24,498 bases of DNA, taken from positions 1-24,498 of the forward strand of contig CADDYT010000091.1 in assembly GCA_902810755.1 (NCBI GenBank). Direction: 5' to 3'. Positions 1 through 6,277 of the stretch are shown in pieces. Position 1 is the first letter of the stretch. The number at the start of each line of letters is the position of its first letter. The translations under genes and the position numbers were made by a program. The notes beneath the pieces were generated by a model that had not been told where the DNA came from, ran no database searches, and saw only the letters and a list, made by a program, of their open reading frames with translations. Source of the stretch: Chloroflexota bacterium. Lineage in GTDB: Bacteria; Chloroflexota; Ktedonobacteria; Ktedonobacterales; Ktedonobacteraceae.

Positions 1-82
1 GGCCACCCCTGGCGGGTGGCCTGCCTGGCGTTGGCACGGCCTGAAGTGAACGCTTCTGGGGCCACCCCTGGCGGGTGGCCTG
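1..82. repeat. Two GGCCACCC palindromic repeat units (left edge)
   Basis: GGCCACCC-CTGGC-GGGTGGCC, an 8-bp stem with a 5-nt loop, occurs at 1-21 and again at 60-80. The second copy is preceded by AACGCTTCTGG (49-59). The same AACGCTTCTGG-plus-palindrome unit recurs at 24461-24494. No T-run follows, so these are more like dispersed REP-type palindromes than terminators. Nothing suggests a coding function. Confidence 0.75.
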
Positions 83-156
83 GGAGGGGGTGGAAGGCTG
101 AAGGCCTGTTCTCTCTCTTCAATTTCCTGTTCCGCCTGACCGCCTGTCGAAAAAGC

Positions 157-185
157 TTGACAGATATGGCTTGAACGGGTATAAT
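157..185 (+). promoter_or_regulatory. Consensus sigma-70 promoter of the Ehr operon
   Basis: TTGACA (157-162), a 17-nt spacer, then TATAAT (180-185): both hexamers match consensus exactly. Transcription would start near 192, giving about 58 nt of leader before the fluoride aptamer at 250. With such a strong core promoter, control probably lies mainly at the downstream riboswitch terminator. Confidence 0.9.
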
Positions 186-249
186 CGAGGCAGGTGTACG
201 AGTTACACGAACTCACAGACACTCGCCTTACAGAAGAACAATAGATCAT

Positions 250-332
250 GGCGATGAGGCTCGCCTAACGCCCCGTGCTAATAGCCTCTACCATCCGCAA
301 GCAGGAATGATCCGGCTGGTAGAGGCATTTTT
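250..332 (+). promoter_or_regulatory. Fluoride riboswitch (crcB motif), copy 1
   Basis: P1 is GGCG (250-253) with CGCC (262-265), loop AUGAGGCU (254-261). The loop bases GAGGCU (256-261) pair with AGCCUC (283-288) to form the pseudoknot typical of the fluoride aptamer. The UAAUA strand (279-283) matches the conserved segment around the ion-binding site. P2 is short here (about 2-3 bp, 269-278). AGCCUC is also the 5' arm of the terminator at 284-332, so fluoride binding should block termination (ON switch). It precedes the seven-gene Ehr operon. This copy has GAGGCU/AGCCUC where copies 2, 3 and 5 have GAAGCU/AGCUUC, a compensatory change that supports the pairing. Confidence 0.95.
284..332 (+). 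terminator. Riboswitch-controlled intrinsic terminator, copy 1
   Basis: GCCUCUACC (284-292) pairs perfectly with GGUAGAGGC (318-326), followed by A and five U (328-332). The 5' arm overlaps the aptamer pseudoknot strand, so the two structures exclude each other. Confidence 0.93.
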
Positions 333-333
333 A

Positions 334-460
334 TGCCCTGTTCTAAAATACTGCTCGCCCGAAGATAGCTTCATCTCTTCGTGGGGCAAACCTGACTCTA
401 GCCGCCGCTTCCTGCTCGCGCAGCGCGACGTATATTGTAGAGGTTTGTCTTAAAGGAGAG
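334..460 (+). other. Leader between riboswitch 1 and the first Ehr gene
   Basis: No gene is seen. GCCCGAAGA and UCUUCGUGGGGC in the first half could form a hairpin, and UCGCGC-A-GCGCGA lies near 417-429. Neither has a U-run. The stretch ends with an AAGGAG ribosome binding site at 453-458. Confidence 0.4.
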
Positions 461-466
461 ATGGAC

Positions 467-1426
467 ATGTTGCAAAGTGCTATTCTGCAGGTACTCCAGA
501 TAGCCACCGTGCTTCTCTGCGCCCCTCTTTTGCGTGGAATTATCAACCGGCTCAAGGCGTTCATCCAATCCAAACGAGGGCCGAGCATCTGGCAACCCTA
601 TCATGACCTCTGGAAGCTGCTGCGCAAGGGCAGCGTCGTATCGGAGCATGCTTCCTGGGTCTATCATGCCGCGCCCCTCTTCAGCTTCATTACGCCCTTG
701 ATCGTCGCCATGCTCATTCCCGTCCTGACGGCCTATCCACTGCCCTACGCCTTCATGGGCGATATGCTGGCCGGCGGCTTCATTCTTTCGCTTGGCGGCT
801 TCTTCACCTCGCTGGCGGCGATGGATACAGCCAGCACCTTTGGCGGTATGGGCAGCAGCCGCGCCCGCGTCGTCTCTTTGCTGGCTGAACCGGTGGTGAT
901 CCTCGTCCTCTTCAGCGTCACGCTGATCGCCCAGGTCACCATTCCTTTCGCCGTCAATCAGACGCTCATCTCGGCGGATTACCTGTACAATCCGGCGCAC
1001 TGGCTGCTGGCCGCCGCCCTCTTCATGGTGATTTTAGCGGAAACGGGCCGCATCCCGGTCGACAATCCTGCCAGCACCTTTGAACTCTCCATGATCGAGG
1101 CTGCGCGCACCCTGGAATATTCCGGCCAGGAACTGGCCCTCATGGAATGGGGAGGAGCCATGCGCCTCTTTGTGCTGCTGACCATCCTGCTCAACGTCTT
1201 GACCACCCCCTGGGGCCTGGCGCCCGATGGCGGCACCAACGTTCTCACCGTCCTCATCGCCCTGGGAACCTTGCTGCTCAAAATGTTGGTGATCTGCGGC
1301 GTCATCGTCGTCATCGAATCCTCGATTGCCAAGTGGCGATTTTTCCGCATCCCGGAATTTCTGGGCGCGGCGCTCATTCTGGCGGCCCTGGCTATCGTCG
1401 CCTTTTATCTGACGCATCTGGGATAA
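467..1426 (+). CDS. Ehr complex NuoH/HyfC-like membrane subunit
   Basis: Multi-spanning membrane protein of the HyfC/HycD/NuoH family, the subunit that docks the hydrophilic arm to the membrane and helps couple redox change to ion movement. Visible family features: N-terminal membrane helix, then KRGPSIWQPYHDLWKLL (compare RRGP...Q.Y.D..KLL in HycD), and later the loop TGRIPVDNPAS...LEYSG typical of hydrogenase-type NuoH. Length (319 aa) fits the family. An ATG at 461 lies only 2 nt after AAGGAG (453-458), whereas ATG 467 is 8 nt after it, so 467 is preferred. It is the first gene after riboswitch 1 and the gap to the next gene is 40 nt. It is assigned to an Ehr-type complex because of the large subunit encoded downstream. 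Confidence 0.92.
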   Translation: MLQSAILQVLQIATVLLCAPLLRGIINRLKAFIQSKRGPSIWQPYHDLWKLLRKGSVVSEHASWVYHAAPLFSFITPLIVAMLIPVLTAYPLPYAFMGDMLAGGFILSLGGFFTSLAAMDTASTFGGMGSSRARVVSLLAEPVVILVLFSVTLIAQVTIPFAVNQTLISADYLYNPAHWLLAAALFMVILAETGRIPVDNPASTFELSMIEAARTLEYSGQELALMEWGGAMRLFVLLTILLNVLTTPWGLAPDGGTNVLTVLIALGTLLLKMLVICGVIVVIESSIAKWRFFRIPEFLGAALILAALAIVAFYLTHLG

Positions 1427-1466
1427 GAGAAACCTGACTTTCATCTGATGGGAGGAAGCGATAAAC

Positions 1467-2171
1467 ATGCCTACATTCCTTTCACTCACGCTGATGGCGG
1501 TGACAGCAGCCGCGCCGCCCACCCTGGCTGTGCAACTGCTGCAAGCGTTGGGAGCGTTGCTGCTCTTAACCACGTTCGCCCTCGTGGCGGCGCGATTACT
1601 GTCTGGCGCGCTTCAGGCCTACGCGCTGCAATCACTGGTCATCGCGCTGGTAGCGGCGGTGGTTGGCTACTACACGCACAGCTTCGACCTGTATATCGTT
1701 GCTGTGCTGACGGTACTCGTCAAGTGCGGCGTGATCGTCTGGATTTTGCGCAATGTGATGCAGCGCCTGCATGTACAGCGCGAGGTGCGGCCCTATCTGG
1801 GCATCCCCGCCTCGCTGCTGATCTGCGCCCTGCTCACGCTGCTGGCCTTCTTCACCTCGCCGGCAGTTGTGGCCCCCGGCACCTTCCTTAACGAGCCGCC
1901 GCTGGCCATCTCCATTGCGATGGTGCTGATCGGCCTTTTTATTCTCAGCAGTCGGCGACATGCCATCGCGCAGATACTCGGCCTGCTGACGATTGAAAAC
2001 GGGCTGTTCTCCGGGGCTATCGCCATCGCCTATGGTATGCCGTTGATCGTCGAATTCGGCATCCTCTTCGATGTGCTGGTCGCGGTCATGGTCATGGGCT
2101 TGCTGGTCACGCTGATCCAGCGTGAACTGATCACCGCCGATACGGCAGACCTGCGACGCTTGAAAGGGTAA
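1467..2171 (+). CDS. Ehr complex HyfE-like membrane subunit
   Basis: HyfE-type membrane subunit, 234 aa, almost entirely hydrophobic with roughly six or seven membrane segments. HyfE proteins correspond in part to NuoK-like helices and sit among the antiporter-like subunits. Visible features: TLIQRELITADTADLRRLKG at the C-terminus, and a central SSRRHAIAQILGLLTIENG segment characteristic of HyfE, where an Ile-Glu-Asn motif lies in a helix. The ATG is preceded by GGGAGG at about 1450-1455. It lies between HyfC-like and HyfF-like genes, with 6 nt to the next start. Recognised by order, topology and this motif; confidence is high for the family and lower for a detailed role. Confidence 0.88.
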   Translation: MPTFLSLTLMAVTAAAPPTLAVQLLQALGALLLLTTFALVAARLLSGALQAYALQSLVIALVAAVVGYYTHSFDLYIVAVLTVLVKCGVIVWILRNVMQRLHVQREVRPYLGIPASLLICALLTLLAFFTSPAVVAPGTFLNEPPLAISIAMVLIGLFILSSRRHAIAQILGLLTIENGLFSGAIAIAYGMPLIVEFGILFDVLVAVMVMGLLVTLIQRELITADTADLRRLKG

Positions 2172-2177
2172 TGCGCC

Positions 2178-3656
2178 ATGCTCTTGACTCTACTGCTTCT
2201 CATTCCCCTGCTCGCCTGCGGCCTCTGCCTGCTCGCGCCTGCCCGGCGCTGGATGGAACTGGCGACGGTCGCCGGTACCGCGCCGGTGCTGGTTCTGGCC
2301 GGGGTGGCAGCCCACCAGGTGATGCTGGCAGGGCATATCGCCGAGCTTTCTGACTGGCTCTACGCCGACGCGCTCAGCATCCTTACTGTGCTGGTGATCG
2401 CCTTCGTCGGCTTCACCAGCGCCCTCTACTCGTTGGGCTACCTGCGCGAGGATATGCGCGAGCAAGACGTAACACGAGGCGAAGGGCTGCGCGACCTGCG
2501 ACGCTATTACGTACTGTTCAACCTCTTCCTGTTCAGCATGCTGGTGGTGCCGGTGAGTAACAGCCTGGGCGTGTTGTGGATCGCCATTGAGGGAACGACG
2601 CTGGCCTCGCTCTTCCTGGTGAGCTTCTATCGCACGGGCGAGGCGCTGGAAGCCGCGTGGAAATATGTGATTGTCGGCTCCGTTGGCATCGCGCTGGCGT
2701 TGTTCGGCACCATCCTGGCTTACTATTCGGCGGTGCAGGTGCTGGGCAGCACCTACGATCTCAACTGGTCGGTGCTGGCCCCCGTCGCGGCGCGGCTCAA
2801 TCCCGCCGTCATGCGCCTGGCCTTTCTCTTCATCGTCGTCGGCTATGGCACGAAGGCCGGTCTGGCCCCCATGCATACCTGGCTGCCTGATGCCCACAGC
2901 GAAGCGCCCAGCCCGATCAGCGCCCTGCTCTCCGGCATCCTGCTCAACTGCGCGCTCTACGGCATCCTGCGCTTCTACGCGCTGGCCGTCCCCTCGCTGG
3001 GACACGCCTACCCGACCGCGCTGCTGCTGACCTTCGGCCTGCTCTCCCTGCTTGTCGCCGCGCTGCTGATCTTTCGCCAGCGCGATTACAAGCGCCTGCT
3101 GGCCTATTCGAGCGTCGAACACATGGGCATCATCAGCATCGGCGTGGCCTTCGGAGGGCCACTGGGGCTGTACGGGGCATTACTTCAGGTCGTCAACCAT
3201 GCCATCACCAAATCGCTGATGTTCTTTGCCAGTGGTCAGGTGCTGCTGAAGTATGAAACAAAAAATATCGACCGCGTCTCAGGCGTTATCAAGCTCCTGC
3301 CGGTCAGTGGCTCCCTGTTGATCGTGGGCGGGCTGGCCTTGACCGGCTCGCCGCCGTTCAGCATCTTTATCAGCGAGTTCAGCATCCTCAGCGCGGGCTT
3401 TCGCCAGGGCTACCTGCTTCCGGCCATTGTCATGCTGGCGCTCATCGCGCTCATTTTCATCGCATTTCTCTTCTTTCTCAATCGCATGGTTTTCGGCAAG
3501 CCACCGGAGGGGGTCAAGCCCGGTGAGACCAGCTATACGGGCCTGCTGGCGATGGGCCTGAGCGTCTTGCTCGTCGTTGGCCTGGGAGTTTTCATCCCCA
3601 CGCCCCTGAGCGATCTTTTGCACCAGGCAGCAGCCGTGCTGGGAGGAGGTCAATAA
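2178..3656 (+). CDS. Ehr complex antiporter-like subunit (HyfF/NuoN-type)
   Basis: 492-aa antiporter-like membrane subunit of the proton-conducting membrane transporter family (NuoL/M/N, MrpA/D, HyfF). The conserved ion-pathway residues are present: the glutamate in IAIEGTTLASLFL (about residue 138) and the lysine in GYGTKAGLAPMHTWLPDAH (about residue 228), followed by PSPISALLSGILL. A second lysine lies in QRDYKRLLAYSSVEHMG. This suggests the channel is intact and could move protons or Na+. The stop codon overlaps the next start by one base (TAATG), implying translational coupling. The ATG at 2178 was chosen because AAAGGG lies 9 nt upstream; an ATG at 2171 is in another frame. Confidence 0.93.
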   Translation: MLLTLLLLIPLLACGLCLLAPARRWMELATVAGTAPVLVLAGVAAHQVMLAGHIAELSDWLYADALSILTVLVIAFVGFTSALYSLGYLREDMREQDVTRGEGLRDLRRYYVLFNLFLFSMLVVPVSNSLGVLWIAIEGTTLASLFLVSFYRTGEALEAAWKYVIVGSVGIALALFGTILAYYSAVQVLGSTYDLNWSVLAPVAARLNPAVMRLAFLFIVVGYGTKAGLAPMHTWLPDAHSEAPSPISALLSGILLNCALYGILRFYALAVPSLGHAYPTALLLTFGLLSLLVAALLIFRQRDYKRLLAYSSVEHMGIISIGVAFGGPLGLYGALLQVVNHAITKSLMFFASGQVLLKYETKNIDRVSGVIKLLPVSGSLLIVGGLALTGSPPFSIFISEFSILSAGFRQGYLLPAIVMLALIALIFIAFLFFLNRMVFGKPPEGVKPGETSYTGLLAMGLSVLLVVGLGVFIPTPLSDLLHQAAAVLGGGQ

Positions 3657-5245
3657 TGGACCTGATTCATTTCTGCACGCGCCTCTCCTCGGCCTGCGGT
3701 TCCTCCGAGGAAATCAAAGCGGTGCGCCCCTTAGAGGATGAGATTGTCGTCTCGCTTTCGCCCGCCTCGCTCTTACAGACGGTGCGTACCCTGCGCGAGG
3801 AGTTCGCGGCCACCTTTGTCGACCTGTTCGGGCTGGATCAGCGCCCATCGCAAGACGCCTTCCAGCTTCACCTCATCTTCGCGCTGGATAATGAGCAAAG
3901 CCGGGTGCATCTGGTGATCGACCTTGATACGGAGAGGCCAGCCTTCCCCAGTCTAATGCACGATCTGCCAGCTACCGACTGGTACGAGCGTGAGGTATGG
4001 GAAGAACCGGGCATCCAGCCGGAGGGACATCCTCTCCTGCGCCGGTTGCGTCTGCCGCCGGACTGGCCCCAGGGAATCTATCCTCATCGTTCGTCGTTTG
4101 CGTGGAGTCAGAACGTCCAGGCGGCCGAACCGCACCATATCCAGTTAGAGAGCGCGCCGGAGGGCGTTGTCGACTATCCGCTTGGCCCGGTGCGTTCCGG
4201 GGTGGTCGAATCCGGGCATTATACCCTGCGCACCGTCGGCGAAGAGCTGGTCGATATGCACCTGCAACTTTTCTACAAGCATCGCGGCATCGAGAAGCGG
4301 GCCGAGGGGTTGCCTCTGCCCTTGCTGCCCCTGCTCGCCGAGCGCATCTCCGGCGCCAGCGCCTTTGCGCACTCGCTGGCGCTCTGTCAGGCGCTGGAAA
4401 GCATCGCCGAAGTCGAGGTGCCGCAGCGCGCCCTCTACCTGCGCACACTGCTGGCCGAACTGGAACGGCTCTACAATCACCTCGGCTACCAGGCCGATCT
4501 CTGCCAGGCGACCGGACTGGTGGTCGCTCAGGCGCAGTTTGACATCTGGAAAGAGCGCATCCTGCGTCTCAACGCGGCGATCAGCGGACACCGCTACCTC
4601 TTCGGCATGAACGTTCCCGGCGGGTTGAGTCGCGACCTCTCAGAAGCCTCGCTGGATATGGTGCGCGGACTGACGGCGACGCTGCAACCCGATCTGGAGT
4701 CGCTGGGCAAGCTGCTGTTTGACTCGCCCTCGCATCGCGACCGCCTTGAAGGAACCGGCATCCTTACGCCGCAGGACGCCCTGGCCTATTGCGCCGTTGG
4801 TCCGATTGGGCGCGCTTCTGGCGTTGACCGCGACCTGCGCCGCGACCATCCCTACGCCGCCTACGCCGACATCGATTTTGAAGTTCCCGTGCTGCAAACG
4901 GGTGACGCGCTGGCTCGCGCCCGTGTACGCCTGGAAGAGGCGAAGCAATCGCTGCGTATCATCGATCAGGCTCTTGAACGGCTGGCGGCTGGCTCTATCG
5001 CTGTACCGATAGAACAACTGCCTGCTGGAGAATCCGCTCTGAGCCTGGTCGAATCGCCGCGAGGAGAGAGCGTCCACTGGCTGCTGGTCGGGGAGGATGG
5101 TCGCATTCGACGTTACCGGGCGCGTCCGGCCTCGTTCGCGAACTGGCAGGCGTTTCCCCTGGCTGTTCCCGGCCACAATATTCTGACCGATTTTCCGGTA
5201 ATCGAGCAGAGCTTCGGCCTGTCATTTGCCGGAGCCGATTGTTAG
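3656..5245 (+). CDS. Ehr large subunit (NuoCD/HyfG-like) lacking NiFe cysteines
   Basis: 529-aa fusion of a NuoC-like domain (about 1-150, ending ...FAWSQNVQAAE) and a NuoD/HycE-like domain (about 170-529). LFYKHRGIEKRAEG (205-218) matches the LFY.HRG.EK block of hydrogenase large subunits. The NiFe site is gone: the N-terminal R-V-C-G-I-C-G motif reads R-I-S-G-A-S-A (230-236, both Cys to Ser), and the C-terminal D-P-C-x-S-C position reads S-F-G-L-S-F (519-524). The protein also ends at C529, just after that block, so no long extension is cleaved. It therefore cannot hold a standard NiFe centre and should be annotated as an energy-converting hydrogenase-related subunit, not a hydrogenase. The ATG overlaps the preceding stop. 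Confidence 0.92.
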   Translation: MDLIHFCTRLSSACGSSEEIKAVRPLEDEIVVSLSPASLLQTVRTLREEFAATFVDLFGLDQRPSQDAFQLHLIFALDNEQSRVHLVIDLDTERPAFPSLMHDLPATDWYEREVWEEPGIQPEGHPLLRRLRLPPDWPQGIYPHRSSFAWSQNVQAAEPHHIQLESAPEGVVDYPLGPVRSGVVESGHYTLRTVGEELVDMHLQLFYKHRGIEKRAEGLPLPLLPLLAERISGASAFAHSLALCQALESIAEVEVPQRALYLRTLLAELERLYNHLGYQADLCQATGLVVAQAQFDIWKERILRLNAAISGHRYLFGMNVPGGLSRDLSEASLDMVRGLTATLQPDLESLGKLLFDSPSHRDRLEGTGILTPQDALAYCAVGPIGRASGVDRDLRRDHPYAAYADIDFEVPVLQTGDALARARVRLEEAKQSLRIIDQALERLAAGSIAVPIEQLPAGESALSLVESPRGESVHWLLVGEDGRIRRYRARPASFANWQAFPLAVPGHNILTDFPVIEQSFGLSFAGADC

Positions 5246-5319
5246 TGCAAACGTACTCTCCCGGTGACGCCTGCGTTGAGCATGGCATGAGCCGGAAGTT
5301 TCTCAGGAGGAGGAAACAG

Positions 5320-5739
5320 ATGGTCTTTTCCTGGATACGCCGAGGGCTGCGCACAGGAGTGCTGACCACTCGCTATCCTGCTGTCCAGGAGCGTCTGCCG
5401 GAGGCATTTCGCGGCAAGCCAATCATGGATGCCAGCCGCTGCATTGCTGAACAGGGTTGCAACGCCTGCGTGCAGGTCTGCCTGCCAGATGCGCTCAGCC
5501 TGCAAACGGTGGTCGAGAGCGCGGGCAATGAAGCAACGCAGCTCGTGCTGGACTACGCGCGCTGCGTTGCCTGTGGTCTCTGCGTGAGCGCGTGTCCGCA
5601 GCAGGCATTACGCATGACGAACGAGTATGAACTGGCGGCCAGCAGGCGCGAGGATTTGCGCATGGTAACGCTGTTCGCCCCACCCGATACGTCGGACGGA
5701 GAAAACGGGAAGGAGGAAAACAATGGCCGATATGCTTGA
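5320..5739 (+). CDS. Ehr ferredoxin-like subunit (HyfH/NuoI-type)
   Basis: 139-aa iron-sulfur subunit with two [4Fe-4S] binding motifs, expected to pass electrons toward the NuoB-like subunit. The second motif is standard (C82-x2-C85-x2-C88-x3-C92-P). The first is C41-x5-C47-x2-C50-x3-C54 followed by Leu-Pro, with a longer first gap than the usual C-x2-C. ATG 5320 is chosen because AGGAGGAGG lies just upstream (5305-5313); the longer reading frame from 5239 lacks such a site. A 74-nt gap separates it from the large subunit and it overlaps the next gene by 17 nt. The C-terminal region is charged and short compared with many NuoI proteins. Confidence 0.9.
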   Translation: MVFSWIRRGLRTGVLTTRYPAVQERLPEAFRGKPIMDASRCIAEQGCNACVQVCLPDALSLQTVVESAGNEATQLVLDYARCVACGLCVSACPQQALRMTNEYELAASRREDLRMVTLFAPPDTSDGENGKEENNGRYA

Positions 5740-6277
5740 TTCAGCGACAAGGGAGGCCGGAGAGCGACTCAAGACAAAGGTGCAACGCCTGTTCGGGCAT
5801 TCGCTGCATATTCGCCATGTCGATGCCGGTTCGTGCAATGCCTGCGAATCGGAAATCAAACTGCTGCTCAATCCCTATTATGATATCCAGCGGCTGGGCA
5901 TCTTCTTCACCACCTCGCCGCGCCATGCCGACCTGCTGCTGGTGACGGGGCCGGTCACGCGAGCGATGGTAGACCCGCTCCGTCAGACTTACGAGGCCAT
6001 GCCCGACCCTCGTCTGGTAGTGGCCGTAGGAGCCTGTGCCTGTAGCGGCGGTATCTTCGGGCCATCGGCCTTCTCACAGGGTGGCGTAGAACATGTGCTG
6101 CCGGTCGATGTCTTTATCCCCGGTTGCCCGCCCTCGCCGCTCACGCTGATCCACGGCCTGCTGCTGGCGCTGGGGCGGGTAGAACAACGCATGCAGGGAC
6201 ATACCCGGCGCATCAAAATGGGCCGCCCGCTCTCCGTGATTACGCCTTCCATGCAGGAAAAGGAGGCGCAGAGTTGA
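5723..6277 (+). CDS. Ehr small subunit (HyfI/HycG/NuoB-like)
   Basis: 184-aa NuoB/HycG-family small subunit that carries the [4Fe-4S] cluster closest to the large subunit. The expected ligands are present: C38 and C41 in AGSCNACESE, C105 in GACACSGG, and C135 in PGCPPSPLTL. The proximal cluster is therefore probably intact even though the large subunit has lost its metal ligands. This combination (cluster kept, NiFe lost) is what distinguishes Ehr complexes and resembles complex I. The ATG is preceded by GGAGGAAAAC. The stop overlaps the TTG start of the next gene by four bases. Confidence 0.93.
   Translation: MADMLDSATREAGERLKTKVQRLFGHSLHIRHVDAGSCNACESEIKLLLNPYYDIQRLGIFFTTSPRHADLLLVTGPVTRAMVDPLRQTYEAMPDPRLVVAVGACACSGGIFGPSAFSQGGVEHVLPVDVFIPGCPPSPLTLIHGLLLALGRVEQRMQGHTRRIKMGRPLSVITPSMQEKEAQS

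Noticed and set aside
1..82. CRISPR array
   Set aside because: Only two palindromic units with irregular spacing, no spacers of fixed length and no cas genes.
250..292. Other riboswitch classes (guanidine, preQ1, Mg2+)
   Set aside because: The P1 loop AUGARGCU, the U-R-A-U-R strand and the pseudoknot topology fit the fluoride aptamer and not the others.
2190..3122. Long antisense open frame (310 aa), and similar ones at 5989-7017 and 7357-8226 on the minus strand
   Set aside because: They lie opposite strongly supported genes; their composition (Gln, Arg, Gly-rich) is the usual shadow of GC-rich coding.
3656..5245. Annotation as active NiFe hydrogenase large subunit
   Set aside because: All four metal-binding cysteines are absent at the aligned positions.
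6124..6273. Longer HyfB-like start at ATG 6124
   Set aside because: It overlaps the NuoB-like gene by about 150 nt with non-hydrophobic sequence; TTG 6274 has a well-placed AGGAGG.
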